Assembly (NCBI RefSeq): GCF_006265225.1
Contig: NZ_VDCS01000010.1
Coordinates: forward strand, 124,001-188,000
Reading direction: 5' to 3'
DNA: 64,000 nucleotides
Source of the DNA: Allotamlana fucoidanivorans
GTDB taxonomy: Bacteria > Bacteroidota > Bacteroidia > Flavobacteriales > Flavobacteriaceae
Shown: positions 52,554 to 62,442 of the stretch, piece by piece
Layout of the letters: every line of letters begins with the position of its first letter
How positions within the stretch are numbered: the first letter of the stretch is position 1
The notes under the pieces: model-generated
Databases searched by the model: none
What the model was told of the DNA's origin: nothing
The model's input: the letters and a program-made list of their open reading frames with translations, nothing else
Program-made: the position numbers and the translations under genes

Positions 52554-53579
52554 CTAAACCGAATCAATATTGTAAATGCTATTCAAAGCTTCTATTTGTT
52601 CTGGCCTTCCTAAAACAATAATCTTAGAATTTAATTCCAATTTCATTTCAGCCTCAGGATTTACGATATATTGACCATTGCCATCTTTGTAACCAATAAC
52701 AGTACACCCCGTTTTTCTTCTTAAATCTAAATCTTTAATTGTTTTAGTATCTTTTGAACTATAAAGTTTTTCAACGGCCACTTCTTCAATATTTATATCT
52801 GATTTACCTACAATAGACAAATTATCTATAAATTCCATCAATCCCGGTACTACAACCAAAGAAGCCATATGATCACCACCTATTTTATCTGGCAAAATAA
52901 CGTTATTAGCTCCTGCAAATTTTAGCTTATCATAAGAAGATTCATTTGAAGCTCTACTAATTATATTGATTTTATCATTGAGTTGCCTTGTTGAAAGCAC
53001 TACGAACAAGTTATCGGCATCATTTGGGAGCGCTGAAATAAAACAAGAAGCTCTATTAACACCAGCTGCCATAAGTATTTCATCTTCATTTGCATTGCCA
53101 ATCACATAAGGAACATTGTCTATTTGTAAGCGACCTTCCATTTCTCTATTTTTTTCAATAACTACAAAGGGTTTTTTGTAAGCAGCAAGTTTTCTTGCAG
53201 CCTGCTTTCCGTTTCTCCCATAGCCACAAATAACAATATGATTTTTAAAAGCATCTATAAGTTTTTGCATCTTTTTTTGTTTTAGTTCTTCAATATCATT
53301 TTTGCTCAAAATATATTCTGTGATAATAGATAAAGCATACCCTACAATAACTACACTTGCCAAAATCAAAAATATGGTAAAAATCTTAGATTCATCATCT
53401 AGAGGCACCACTTCACTAAACCCAACAGTCGTCATGGTAATCACTGTCATATAAAGCGCATCAATCCAGGTATACTCAGAAATAAAAACGTACCCAATTA
53501 CTCCAACAAGCAAAATAACAACCAGCAAAAATAGCGCAGTATATATTTTTGTTCGAAAAAATCTTATTAATGGATTCAT
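52554..53579 (-). CDS. Potassium channel with RCK/TrkA regulatory domain
   Basis: 341 residues: two membrane helices (about 12-34 and 67-90) flanking a pore with TMTTVGFSEV (selectivity filter TVGF, 51-54), then a TrkA-N domain with the Rossmann start ICGYGRNGKQAA at about 115-126 and a TrkA-C domain (about 255-341). This is the MthK/Kch type of NAD(H)- or ligand-gated K+ channel. The start lies 3 bp from the PspC gene stop. Confidence 0.92.
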   Translation of the reverse strand: MNPLIRFFRTKIYTALFLLVVILLVGVIGYVFISEYTWIDALYMTVITMTTVGFSEVVPLDDESKIFTIFLILASVVIVGYALSIITEYILSKNDIEELKQKKMQKLIDAFKNHIVICGYGRNGKQAARKLAAYKKPFVVIEKNREMEGRLQIDNVPYVIGNANEDEILMAAGVNRASCFISALPNDADNLFVVLSTRQLNDKINIISRASNESSYDKLKFAGANNVILPDKIGGDHMASLVVVPGLMEFIDNLSIVGKSDINIEEVAVEKLYSSKDTKTIKDLDLRRKTGCTVIGYKDGNGQYIVNPEAEMKLELNSKIIVLGRPEQIEALNSIYNIDSV

Positions 53580-53582
53580 AAA

Positions 53583-53810
53583 TTACAGGTCAAAAACAGA
53601 TGAACGTTTGGTATAAACTAAATCTTTTATCCGCATCCAGAATGCTAAAAACAAATATAACGCGAAACCAAAACCAACAGTTACAAAGGTTAAGTACATA
53701 AAAGATGTACGTACCACCTTTGCCCGAATACCTAACCTGTCGGCAATACGCTGACAAACATAATATCCATGTTTTTGAAAAAATAATAATGGCTTGTAAA
53801 TAACGTTCAT
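53583..53810 (-). CDS. PspC domain protein
   Basis: 75 residues from ATG 53810; a longer frame to 53825 is less likely. The start MNVIYKPLLFFQKHGYYVCQ and RIADRLGIRAKVVRTSFMYL is the PspC motif, followed by one membrane helix with FVTVGFGFALYLFLAF. PspC-domain proteins act in membrane stress sensing; no pspA is nearby. Between DUF2851 and the K+ channel on one strand. Confidence 0.82.
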   Translation of the reverse strand: MNVIYKPLLFFQKHGYYVCQRIADRLGIRAKVVRTSFMYLTFVTVGFGFALYLFLAFWMRIKDLVYTKRSSVFDL

Positions 53811-53846
53811 GCCGCAATTTAACACTTACTTTATTTGTTTAAAAGT

Positions 53847-55118
53847 TTATTCACTTAAAAGTTGATTTCCAATAGCACACTCTAAACATTTATGTTTAGC
53901 GCAGTAGACGGTTTTAAGCTGAATTAAGGCTTGAGATTCAAAAGATGAATGCGCTATTTGTTTTAACTCATTAAATGCTTTTATAATATTATTTTTTTCC
54001 GAAGGCATAGATTTAGCCAGATTGAAAATAGATGTTTCAGCCAGTTCTCCTTGTTTCATGGCATACCAAAACTTAATAGGAATGATTGTATTAATCACTA
54101 ACAAATCAATAAATGATTTTGAGAGCGACTTTACCGTAGGCTTTGAGCTTTTTTGAAAAGTATAATGTGCCTCCCAGAACTTAGATGTATTCACTTTAAA
54201 AAGTTTATAAATATCATCTATATTTTTTGCCTCTATTACCTTTGAAAACAAATTATCCTGCAGATGATAAAGATTTGTTAATTGAGACAACCGAATGGTA
54301 GGAAAATTTGACGGTCTCAATCTGAAAAAATGTATTGGTAAAACTGTTGAATTTTCAATATGAAACTTTTGTTTTAAAAATGCGTAATCCTTTTTAAGGT
54401 TTTCAAAATAAGCATTTTCAAAATCTCCTTCAAGCAACCCTGCTTGCCCAAATAATAATGCCTCCAATTGCATTATATTAGACCTAGTTTTTCTAACGAT
54501 GGAAAACCTAAAAGATTGCCCCAAACTAAAAAAAGCCTCACCATTAACTTTTAACCCAAAATTCTTGCACAGCATTTGAAACAAAACTGCTTCCCAGTCA
54601 TTCTTTGTTGTTTTTAAAATATTTTCAATAGTGCTCGATTTTCGTTCTAAGCGTTCTACATACAATCTTTCTAACCAATTATCAACCACAAAATCATCAA
54701 CGCGAGCAAACGAGTCTTCACAATTAATCCATTTGCTATTATTTATAAAAAGTTTATTGTAGGTTCCTAATATATCTTGGTTTACAATATGGCTTAACTC
54801 TAGGGTTGGAATCACAGAATTATCTTTTCTAAATACATCAATATCGTGTTCCCAAACTACATGCAAAATCACATTATCATACGCTTGATCTGTTTCATGG
54901 TTATGCAAAAACCAATCAGATGATTTTACATGAATTTCAACATTACCTGCCCATAGTTGGTTTGCTATTCTAACTTGAGCATTAAAAAAATCAGGCCCCG
55001 AATTTTGGTTATACTGTCCAACCGCATTGATGGTAATATTCTCACCTCTTGTGGTTTTTAAATTTGTTAATTGAACTTTTTTATGTTTCCATATATAGTG
55101 TAAAAAGTCTTCTTGCAT
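53847..55118 (-). CDS. DUF2851 family protein
   Basis: 423 residues. N-terminal part matches DUF2851: NSGPDFFNAQVRI, WAGNVEIHVKSSDW and HVVWEHD. The C-terminus has four clustered cysteines (CAKHKCLECA plus an upstream Cys) that may bind a metal. A conserved Bacteroidota protein of unknown function; the N-terminal PDFFNA...EIHV pattern resembles nucleic-acid enzymes only loosely. Before a PspC gene, 22-37 bp. Confidence 0.8.
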   Translation of the reverse strand: MQEDFLHYIWKHKKVQLTNLKTTRGENITINAVGQYNQNSGPDFFNAQVRIANQLWAGNVEIHVKSSDWFLHNHETDQAYDNVILHVVWEHDIDVFRKDNSVIPTLELSHIVNQDILGTYNKLFINNSKWINCEDSFARVDDFVVDNWLERLYVERLERKSSTIENILKTTKNDWEAVLFQMLCKNFGLKVNGEAFFSLGQSFRFSIVRKTRSNIMQLEALLFGQAGLLEGDFENAYFENLKKDYAFLKQKFHIENSTVLPIHFFRLRPSNFPTIRLSQLTNLYHLQDNLFSKVIEAKNIDDIYKLFKVNTSKFWEAHYTFQKSSKPTVKSLSKSFIDLLVINTIIPIKFWYAMKQGELAETSIFNLAKSMPSEKNNIIKAFNELKQIAHSSFESQALIQLKTVYCAKHKCLECAIGNQLLSE

Positions 55119-55346
55119 ACCATAAAAATAAAAACAATAAAGAAAATGAAAAATCTAAGTTTATTCAAGTAATATAAAAGAAGTTATCACTGAAATAGAC
55201 TAAAAGCGAAGTTAATGAGCTCTTAATTACAAAAAAAATACTGATTTTAGCAATGTTAGAAGTTAAGATACTGCCTTTTTTTAGACGGTTTTTTTACAAA
55301 ATATTTTTCAATAAGGCGATAAAAAGCTTAACCACTATAATCTTTT

Positions 55347-55354
55347 TATATTTG
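55347..55354 (+). promoter_or_regulatory. -7 promoter box for the DUF2721 gene
   Basis: TATATTTG, full match to TAnnTTTG, 23 bp before the ATG. The rest of the 259-bp divergent gap is AT-rich with nothing clear. Confidence 0.55.
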
Positions 55355-55377
55355 TAATACGAAAACAAAGCACCCCA

Positions 55378-55773
55378 ATGGAAGCATTAACTCTTACAAC
55401 GCCAGCTCTTTTATTTTCAGCTATTTCTTTAATTATGCTAGCCTATACCAATAGATTTTTAGCCTATGCTAGCGTGATTAGAAACTTACATGACAAATAT
55501 CTTCAAAAGCATGATGAAACACTTATGCGACAAATAAAGAACTTAAAGAAACGCCTATATTTAATTCGATCCATGCAAATTGCAGGTATTTCGAGTCTGT
55601 TACTTTGTGTTTTAACCATGTTTTTGATTTATATTGAACAGCATCTCATAGCCGTTTGGATATTTGGTTTGGCCTTAATTTTACTAATCATCTCCTTAGC
55701 ATTGTTAATTAGAGAAATTCAAATTTCAGTAAAAGCGCTAGAACATCATATTAGTGATATTGAAAAGGGATAG
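55378..55773 (+). CDS. DUF2721 membrane protein
   Basis: 131 residues: N-terminal helix (about 8-24), a charged cytoplasmic stretch (about 35-62) with RNLHDKYLQKH and KKRLYLIRSMQ, two more helices (about 68-85 and 91-110) and an amphipathic end. Matches DUF2721, of unknown function. It stands alone and converges on the GH2 gene; its stop codon lies inside the hairpin at 55765-55789. Confidence 0.82.
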   Translation: MEALTLTTPALLFSAISLIMLAYTNRFLAYASVIRNLHDKYLQKHDETLMRQIKNLKKRLYLIRSMQIAGISSLLLCVLTMFLIYIEQHLIAVWIFGLALILLIISLALLIREIQISVKALEHHISDIEKG

Positions 55774-55789
55774 TAAAACACCATCCCTT
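55765..55789. terminator. Hairpin between DUF2721 and the GH2 gene
   Basis: AAGGGAT (55765-55771) pairs with ATCCCTT (55783-55789), 11-nt loop, moderate T-run on both sides. Probably serves both convergent genes. Confidence 0.45.
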
Positions 55790-55825
55790 CTCTTTATAAC
55801 TCGTAATAGTTTTATTAATCGGAAA

Positions 55826-58369
55826 TCAATTTCCGTAATCTCTTGCTCTAGGCACATTGACACCACTATCATAAGTTTTACCTCCTGTGAATTCATCAAA
55901 AAAACGATAGTAGTTGCCATAACCAAACTCAGTCTCTAAAACGCGTCGTTCATCTCTCATTTTTTGAAACATTTTTGTAGCTTCTTTTTGGTCGCCTATT
56001 AAGAAAAAGTAATCATTTTCTGATAGAATCTCTCCTTTTTTATTAACTAATTTTAATTCGACCAATACTTTTTCATCAACTTGCTTTAAAACATCTGCCG
56101 ATATGGTTTCAAACTTTTTGGCACTATTTGCTTTTACCGTACCAATTTTGAATGTTTCTTCTTTTAATAATTTACCATGATTATCTTTAAAAATTATACT
56201 AGCTTGGCAGTTTTTAAAATCTTCAAACAAATCATTCACCACCCATAATTCGCCTTTAAAAGCTTCATTTTTACTCCATCTTCTTTTTTCAAACGACAGG
56301 TTAATCAACAAAGGTTGATAGGCTTTCTTAACAAAATCATAAGATCGTTTAGGTTCTTGATAATTATCAACAATACCCCATTTCATATCTGGCCAATACG
56401 TTATAAAATGACACAGTGCAATACCACTCAAGCTAGGTTTTTGTCTTCTAAAATATTCTATACCGTTTTGAAATATTATACCTTGTGTGTCTTGGGAAGC
56501 ATTAACAAATTCTTCAAGGGATCCTATTTTTTCATCACCAAACACATCCCAATTTTGCATTCTTAATCGTACTAAATCTGCCCAATGGTGCCCCCAGCTT
56601 AACCCAGGTGTCCATAATTCATCTTCTGGAATAAACTTCTTTAAACTTTCAATTGATGGTACCGAAGTAATAGCAAACTCTGGTACAATTGGAAATTCCA
56701 TGGTTTTCAACCAATCTTCATGTAAAAAACTCCCCATGTCATAAAAATATCTTAAGGCATGAACCGCTTCCTTGGGTTTAAACCCAGCCTCTTGAGACAC
56801 CTCACAAGTTAGCGGAGAATCTGGCACATACGGTAAATCAACATAAGCCTGAAGCGAGTCTCCAAGTCGTTCTAGAAATTCTCTACCAAATTTTGCGTCT
56901 CTGGTTCTTAATAGCATTTCTTCTCCACCTTCCATCATAATCAATGATGGATGATTTCTACGCTCTTTAACTACACGCACACCTTCATTAAAAATCTCAG
57001 CCAACTCTTCTTCCTTATCAGGAATATTACCCGTTCCTAAAGGAATCATATCTTGCCAAACTGTAATCCCCATTTCATCACAATATTGATAAAATTCAGG
57101 AATCTCTGGAGGATGCCAACCAAATATCCTAATATTATTCATGTTAGCATCTTTAGCTAACTGAATGAGTGTTTTATATTCTTCAATTGACGTTCTACCT
57201 ACAAAAATATCTGGTGGCCCTCCCCAACACGCCGAACGAATAAAATGAAACTTACCATTTATATATGTTGACCTTGGAAAGGACACATCAACATCCTTTT
57301 TAAATCCTGGATTCCATTTTGAGGTAACTTCCCTTATACCAAAAGTAATTTCTTTGAAATCTTGATTAAATTTTCCTTCCTTTAAAGAAATTCTAGCTTT
57401 ATATAAATTAGGTTTCCCCATATCCCAAGGCCACCATAATTTAGGATTATCTAAATGAATATTGTGTGTAACTTTATGTATTCCTGGTTCAACCAATGCT
57501 GAGAACGTCACTGTTTTTACTTTTGAAGAAAAATTCTTCCCTTCTAAAGATGCTACAAAATTCATATTTTTTGCAGAAGATTCGGTATTTTCTACTGTAA
57601 GTTCTAAACTAACATCGGCTGAATTATCTTTATTAATAGAAGTATTAGCATATACATCATCAAAACGCACTTTCCCTGTAGATATCATTTTTACAGGACG
57701 GATAATTCCAAACGGAACTAAATCACGCCAATAATCTCCAAACCAAGGCGTTTTCTTTCCCGCTACCAAAGCATTGACACGTGGTGGAGGATCTAACTTT
57801 ATCATAAGCATATTAGTACTTGAGAGTCGTTTTTTAGATACTCTTAAATAGTTAGTAACATCAAACGAAAAACCAGAAAAGGCTCCTTCATGTCTTCCTA
57901 AATAATGCCCGTTTAACCATACATCACATGCATAATCTACGCCTTCAAAAACAATTTTTACAACCTTATTATCTACAGGTTCGCTTACATGAAACTGGTG
58001 TGCATACCACCACTCATATTGCTGTACCCATTGTGCTTTAACACTGTTTCTCCCAAAATAAGGATCTTCAATAACACCAGCTTTCCACAAATCAGTATAC
58101 ACATCTCCTGGCACTTTAGCATAATTCCATACTAATGTTTCAATATCCTCTGGTGGTAATTGAGGGAGTCCCATTTTTACTCCTTCACCAGGAAGCATCA
58201 TTTTCATGGTCCATTTCACACCACTTAAATCTCTTATCAATTGGCTGTTTTCAGTATGGGAAATCATCGTATTGGGCTGAGCCTGTAACATAGTAGACAG
58301 CAGACAAAAGATGAATACTCCCATTATTAGCTTTTTGTAATTTGTAGAGTATTTATTTTTTAGAAACAT
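55826..58369 (-). CDS. Glycoside hydrolase family 2 protein (beta-mannosidase/exo-glucosaminidase-like)
   Basis: 847 residues from ATG 58369; the ATG at 58324 is a possible shorter start and TTG at 58390 a longer one. Signal peptide ending near MLQAQ. Order: sugar-binding domain (about 40-235), Ig-like domains, TIM barrel from about 365. The general acid sits in MMEGGEEM (Glu483 or Glu484), unlike the usual W-x-GNNE; the nucleophile is probably Glu564 in VPEFAITSVPS. Similar to beta-mannosidases and exo-beta-D-glucosaminidases; substrate unclear. No polysaccharide-utilisation genes adjoin it. Confidence 0.85.
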   Translation of the reverse strand: MFLKNKYSTNYKKLIMGVFIFCLLSTMLQAQPNTMISHTENSQLIRDLSGVKWTMKMMLPGEGVKMGLPQLPPEDIETLVWNYAKVPGDVYTDLWKAGVIEDPYFGRNSVKAQWVQQYEWWYAHQFHVSEPVDNKVVKIVFEGVDYACDVWLNGHYLGRHEGAFSGFSFDVTNYLRVSKKRLSSTNMLMIKLDPPPRVNALVAGKKTPWFGDYWRDLVPFGIIRPVKMISTGKVRFDDVYANTSINKDNSADVSLELTVENTESSAKNMNFVASLEGKNFSSKVKTVTFSALVEPGIHKVTHNIHLDNPKLWWPWDMGKPNLYKARISLKEGKFNQDFKEITFGIREVTSKWNPGFKKDVDVSFPRSTYINGKFHFIRSACWGGPPDIFVGRTSIEEYKTLIQLAKDANMNNIRIFGWHPPEIPEFYQYCDEMGITVWQDMIPLGTGNIPDKEEELAEIFNEGVRVVKERRNHPSLIMMEGGEEMLLRTRDAKFGREFLERLGDSLQAYVDLPYVPDSPLTCEVSQEAGFKPKEAVHALRYFYDMGSFLHEDWLKTMEFPIVPEFAITSVPSIESLKKFIPEDELWTPGLSWGHHWADLVRLRMQNWDVFGDEKIGSLEEFVNASQDTQGIIFQNGIEYFRRQKPSLSGIALCHFITYWPDMKWGIVDNYQEPKRSYDFVKKAYQPLLINLSFEKRRWSKNEAFKGELWVVNDLFEDFKNCQASIIFKDNHGKLLKEETFKIGTVKANSAKKFETISADVLKQVDEKVLVELKLVNKKGEILSENDYFFLIGDQKEATKMFQKMRDERRVLETEFGYGNYYRFFDEFTGGKTYDSGVNVPRARDYGN

Positions 58370-58543
58370 AAAACAAGTATTTTGCCACAAATATAATCAT
58401 TTATGAAACTAATTTCAAATATGAAAACAAAATTCATGTATAAACAATGATAAAATATTTACACAAGAAACAACAGCACCTGCATAAAGAATTTTTAACA
58501 AATAAAAATTTCTTATATAGTACTGTATAAATTGAACTAAACC

Positions 58544-59779
58544 TTAAGTGAATCTAATAGCTTTTACAGGCGAAATTTTGGTTACTATGTATGATGGCAG
58601 TAAAAGCATTAATACACATAGCACTAACGTTCCTATATTTAAACATAGTATATACCAGAAACTTATATAAACGGGGGCTTCAGTTACATAATATACACTA
58701 GGGTCTAGCTGAAACAATTTTAAATATTTTTGCACAAATAAAATACCAAGCCCCAAAACATTTCCCCAAAACAAACCCAATAAAATTAAATAAGAGGCAT
58801 TATACAAAAACAACTTTCTAATACTCCAATTATTACTTCCTAAGGCTTTTAAAATACCTATCATTTGCGTACGCTCTAAGATTAAAACCAACAAAGCAGT
58901 AATCATATTGATACCCGCAATTAAAATCATGATACCAATAATTCCGTAAATATTTTTATCAAATATCTTTATCCATTCAAAAATGGAATAGTATTTATCT
59001 TCAATGGTTTGTGTGTTTAAGGTTGATGGTGTGTTTTGATAAATCTCCTTTCCTTTGGTTTCAAGGTCATCATAATCTTCTATAAAAACTTCAAAGCTGC
59101 CAACTTGATTGTTCTCCCATCGGTTAATACGTTGTAAATGCCGAATATCTCCTATAACATAACTGGCATCAAAATCTTGAAAGCCCGAATTATATATTCC
59201 AACAATATTGTATGTAATGATGTTGGGTAATTTTTCAGGATCATCTTTTGCAAATACCATTTGAAAGGTATCATGAACCTTAAAACCTAATCTATTAGCC
59301 AGATATTCAGAAACAAGTACGTCTTCATTTCGCTTATTTGTATAATCGGGCAACCTACCTGCTATTAAAAATTCTTTAAAAAAATCCCAATCATAATCTG
59401 CTCCAACACCTTTAAGATAAGCACCTTCAAAATCGGTGGTTGTTCTAATTACGCCAAACTTAGAGGCTACAGCCTGAATGTGTTTAACCCCTTCAACAGT
59501 TTTAAATTCGGGGTAAAACTCTTGCTCCTTAGATATTGGGAATATACTTTCAAGTGAATTGTTGCTATCATAATTAGTAATAACAACATGACCATTAAAC
59601 GCCACAACTTTATCTCGTATTTTTTGTTGCAATCCTATCCCGGTAGCAATAGCTACCATCATCACGACAATACCGATAGCTATAGCGGCAATACCAATTT
59701 TTATTATTGGTGCCGATATACTACTTTTATACGCTTTACTACCTATAATGCGTTTAGCTATAAAAAACTCGTAATTCAA
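58544..59779 (-). CDS. FtsX/LolE-type ABC transporter permease
   Basis: 411 residues starting at TTG 59779 (no ATG; stop codon three codons upstream). One helix at about 22-47, a large extracytoplasmic domain (about 55-260) and three C-terminal helices (about 275-300, 325-350, 370-400) as in LolC/LolE and MacB permeases. The N-terminus NYEFFIAKRIIG is typical of the LolE-like group for lipoprotein release. The ATPase is not adjacent. Divergent from the DUF1343 gene, whose start is 8 bp away. Confidence 0.86.
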   Translation of the reverse strand: MNYEFFIAKRIIGSKAYKSSISAPIIKIGIAAIAIGIVVMMVAIATGIGLQQKIRDKVVAFNGHVVITNYDSNNSLESIFPISKEQEFYPEFKTVEGVKHIQAVASKFGVIRTTTDFEGAYLKGVGADYDWDFFKEFLIAGRLPDYTNKRNEDVLVSEYLANRLGFKVHDTFQMVFAKDDPEKLPNIITYNIVGIYNSGFQDFDASYVIGDIRHLQRINRWENNQVGSFEVFIEDYDDLETKGKEIYQNTPSTLNTQTIEDKYYSIFEWIKIFDKNIYGIIGIMILIAGINMITALLVLILERTQMIGILKALGSNNWSIRKLFLYNASYLILLGLFWGNVLGLGILFVQKYLKLFQLDPSVYYVTEAPVYISFWYILCLNIGTLVLCVLMLLLPSYIVTKISPVKAIRFT

Positions 59780-59787
59780 TTTTATCT

Positions 59788-61020
59788 ATGCAGTTAAATA
59801 TGGTCAAAAATACAGTTTTATTATTTGTTTTAGCAATGATTTCATGTGCTTCTAAAATGAAACATGAAAGCAGTGACACAATACCCGTAAATAATAAAAA
59901 GACGCATGAGGTAACGCCTATTATTGTGGGTGCCAATCAAACGGCTACCTATTTACCTTTGCTACAAACTAAACGCATTGGTATCGTTGCCAATCAAACA
60001 TCCGTTATTTTCAAAACTAACCATCAATATACTCATCTAGTAGATTCTTTAATAGATTTAAACATCAATGTAAAAAAAGTATTTGCCCCTGAACATGGAT
60101 TTAGAGGACAAGCTGATGCTGGCGAAGCTGTAAAAGATGGTATTGATACCAAAACAAACCTGCCTATTATTTCTTTATATGGAAAAAACAAAAAGCCTTC
60201 TGAAAGTCAACTTGCTGATTTAGACCTCGTCATTTTTGATATTCAGGATGTTGGTGCCCGATTTTACACCTACATTTCATCACTTCATTATGTTATGGAA
60301 GCTTGCGCCGAACAAGACATTCCTGTTCTAATTCTAGACAGACCCAACCCTAATGGGCATTATATTGACGGCCCTGTTTTAAAAACGGCTCATAAAAGTT
60401 TTGTGGGTATGCATCCTATACCAGTGGTTCACGGCATGACCATTGGAGAATACGCCAAGATGATTAATGGTGAAGGCTGGTTAGCAAATAGTATAAAATG
60501 CTCATTACATGTTATTCCTGTTAAAAACTACAACAGACAACTTCCCTATATTTTACCTATTAAACCAAGCCCTAATTTACCCAATGACCAAGCTATTAAT
60601 CTGTATCCAAGTTTATGCTTTTTTGAAGGCACCAATGTGAATGCGGGACGGGGTACCGAAACTCAATTTCAGGTGTTTGGCAGTCCTTATTTAAACCCAG
60701 AAAAATACACTTTTCAGTATACTCCACAGTCAAACACAGGTTCTAAATACCCAAAACATCAAGGTAAGGTTTGCTTTGGAAAAGATGTTTCACAAACACA
60801 AAAATTAAATGCCTTAAATTTAACCTGGCTTATTGAAGCCTACAAAGACACGTCTGACACCTCGGAATTTTTCAACACCTTTTTCACCAAACTTGCTGGC
60901 ACCACTGAGTTGCAAAAACAAATTGAATTGGGACTTTCAGAACAATCCATAAAAGACAGTTGGAAAGAAGCATTAAACCTATTTAAAACAATGAGAAGCC
61001 CCTATTTAATTTACCTCTAA
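59788..61020 (+). CDS. DUF1343 lipoprotein, NamZ-like exo-N-acetylmuramidase (GH171)
   Basis: 410 residues from the first ATG; ATG 59800 is an equally good start. Lipobox MISC (Cys18 from the first start). Conserved DUF1343 segments: KRIGIVANQTS, FAPEHGFRGQADAGE, SLYGKNKKPS, DIQDVGARFYTYI, DRPNPNGHYIDGP, FEGTNVNAGRGTE. Members such as NamZ from Bacillus and Tannerella remove terminal N-acetylmuramic acid from peptidoglycan fragments. It overlaps the 3' end of the convergent sterol-desaturase-like gene by 4 bases. Confidence 0.9.
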   Translation: MQLNMVKNTVLLFVLAMISCASKMKHESSDTIPVNNKKTHEVTPIIVGANQTATYLPLLQTKRIGIVANQTSVIFKTNHQYTHLVDSLIDLNINVKKVFAPEHGFRGQADAGEAVKDGIDTKTNLPIISLYGKNKKPSESQLADLDLVIFDIQDVGARFYTYISSLHYVMEACAEQDIPVLILDRPNPNGHYIDGPVLKTAHKSFVGMHPIPVVHGMTIGEYAKMINGEGWLANSIKCSLHVIPVKNYNRQLPYILPIKPSPNLPNDQAINLYPSLCFFEGTNVNAGRGTETQFQVFGSPYLNPEKYTFQYTPQSNTGSKYPKHQGKVCFGKDVSQTQKLNALNLTWLIEAYKDTSDTSEFFNTFFTKLAGTTELQKQIELGLSEQSIKDSWKEALNLFKTMRSPYLIYL

Positions 61021-61847
61021 GGCTTCTCTGTTGGTTTCTGATATTTTTGAAACGGTTGCTTAAGAAGTTCTATAATATTTCCATTCTTCTTTTCATCAGG
61101 AAACACATCTACACCATAAATAATGTTATTGGTATCGAGCTTCATATAGGTTCCGAATAAACGATCCCAAACAGAAAAAATATTTCCGTAGTTAGAGTCG
61201 GTATAAGGCAACCTGTAATGATGATGCACTTTATGCATATCAGGAGATACTATAAAATAGCTTAACATACTATCAAGCCGTTTTGGCAATTTTATGTTAG
61301 CATGATTAAACTGCGTGGCGACTACTGAAAGTGATTGATATAGCAATACCATACCAATAGGTGTTCCAATAATAAAAATTCCCGCTAAAGTAAAAGCATA
61401 ACGTATTAAACTTTCTAATGGATGATGCCTATTGGCGGTTGTAGTATCTACATTATGATCTGAATGATGCACCAAATGAATCATCCATAGCGGTTTTACC
61501 TTGTGCTCAATGAGGTGTGGCAAATAAGCACCAATAAAATCAATAAGTAATATCCCCAAAAAACCATATAAAACTATGGGCATATCGGGCAACCAGTTTA
61601 ATATTCCAAAATTATGAGTCATAACCCAATTGGATGCCATCACAAACAAAAAGGCCAGCGGTATATTGATTAGTATTGTAGTTACGGTAAAGAAAATATT
61701 AGGTATGGCATGTTTCCATTTTTTATACTTTATCGTTTTTAATGGTATAATACCTTCAACCACCCAAAACAAAGTTAAACCACCCACTATAATTGCCGCC
61801 CGAACAGGTGGTGGAATGGTTTCAAAGTAATTTAAAATAGTTTCCAA
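61017..61847 (-). CDS. Sterol desaturase / fatty acid hydroxylase family protein
   Basis: 276 residues starting at TTG 61847 (no ATG; the in-frame stop is three codons upstream). About five membrane helices and the di-iron histidine boxes HLIEH, HLVHHSDHNVD and HKVHHHYRLPYTDSNYGN. Members oxygenate sterols, carotenoids or fatty acids; the substrate is unknown. It is 26 bp from the YkgJ-like gene on the same strand, and tail-to-tail with DUF1343. Confidence 0.9.
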   Translation of the reverse strand: METILNYFETIPPPVRAAIIVGGLTLFWVVEGIIPLKTIKYKKWKHAIPNIFFTVTTILINIPLAFLFVMASNWVMTHNFGILNWLPDMPIVLYGFLGILLIDFIGAYLPHLIEHKVKPLWMIHLVHHSDHNVDTTTANRHHPLESLIRYAFTLAGIFIIGTPIGMVLLYQSLSVVATQFNHANIKLPKRLDSMLSYFIVSPDMHKVHHHYRLPYTDSNYGNIFSVWDRLFGTYMKLDTNNIIYGVDVFPDEKKNGNIIELLKQPFQKYQKPTEKP

Positions 61848-61873
61848 AATGAATCAAGTTTTTTTAAATGTAC

Positions 61874-62365
61874 TTATTTTATCCGATCTTTCATTTTTTC
61901 TACCACATTAAAAGCGGCTGGACAAATAGCCACATTTTTTAAAGTTAAGTTAGAAATCTGTTGAAACTTCTTTCTATCGGTATGTGGAAATTCTCGGCAA
62001 GCTTTAGGTCTAACCTCATAAATAGAACAATAATTATCTGCACCTAAAAAAACACAAGGTACCTGCTGTAATACATAATCATTGTCCTCATCTATTCTCA
62101 AATATTGATCAATAAACTGCTGGGGTTTCAACTTAAAATGTTTTGCCAATCTAGACACATCCTTATCTATAAACAACGGCCCTGTTGTTTTGCAGCAGTT
62201 AGCACATGTTAAACAGTCTGTATCACTAAAGACCTCATCATGCAAATCCTGCATAATGTAATCTAAATTTTTAGGTGGCTTCTTTTTTAGTTTTGCAAAG
62301 AATTTTTTGTTCTCGTTATGCTTATCTTTGGCCTGTTTTGGAAGATTTTTAATTATGTCTTGCAT
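61874..62365 (-). CDS. YkgJ-family cysteine cluster protein
   Basis: 163 residues from ATG 62365; a longer frame up to 62428 has no family features. Cysteine clusters DCLTCANCCKTTGPLF and CVFLGADNYCSIYEVRPKAC (then REFP) match the YkgJ/Fli-type metal-cluster family (Zn or Fe-S). Role unknown; some members are linked to oxygenase maturation. It shares an operon with the sterol-desaturase-like gene, a possible functional link. Confidence 0.85.
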   Translation of the reverse strand: MQDIIKNLPKQAKDKHNENKKFFAKLKKKPPKNLDYIMQDLHDEVFSDTDCLTCANCCKTTGPLFIDKDVSRLAKHFKLKPQQFIDQYLRIDEDNDYVLQQVPCVFLGADNYCSIYEVRPKACREFPHTDRKKFQQISNLTLKNVAICPAAFNVVEKMKDRIK

Positions 62366-62442
62366 GCTACAAAAATAGTTCTTTTTAAAATTATTATTAA
62401 TTCTGAAAAGATTAATTCTGAAGCACATAAAATCAACACCTT

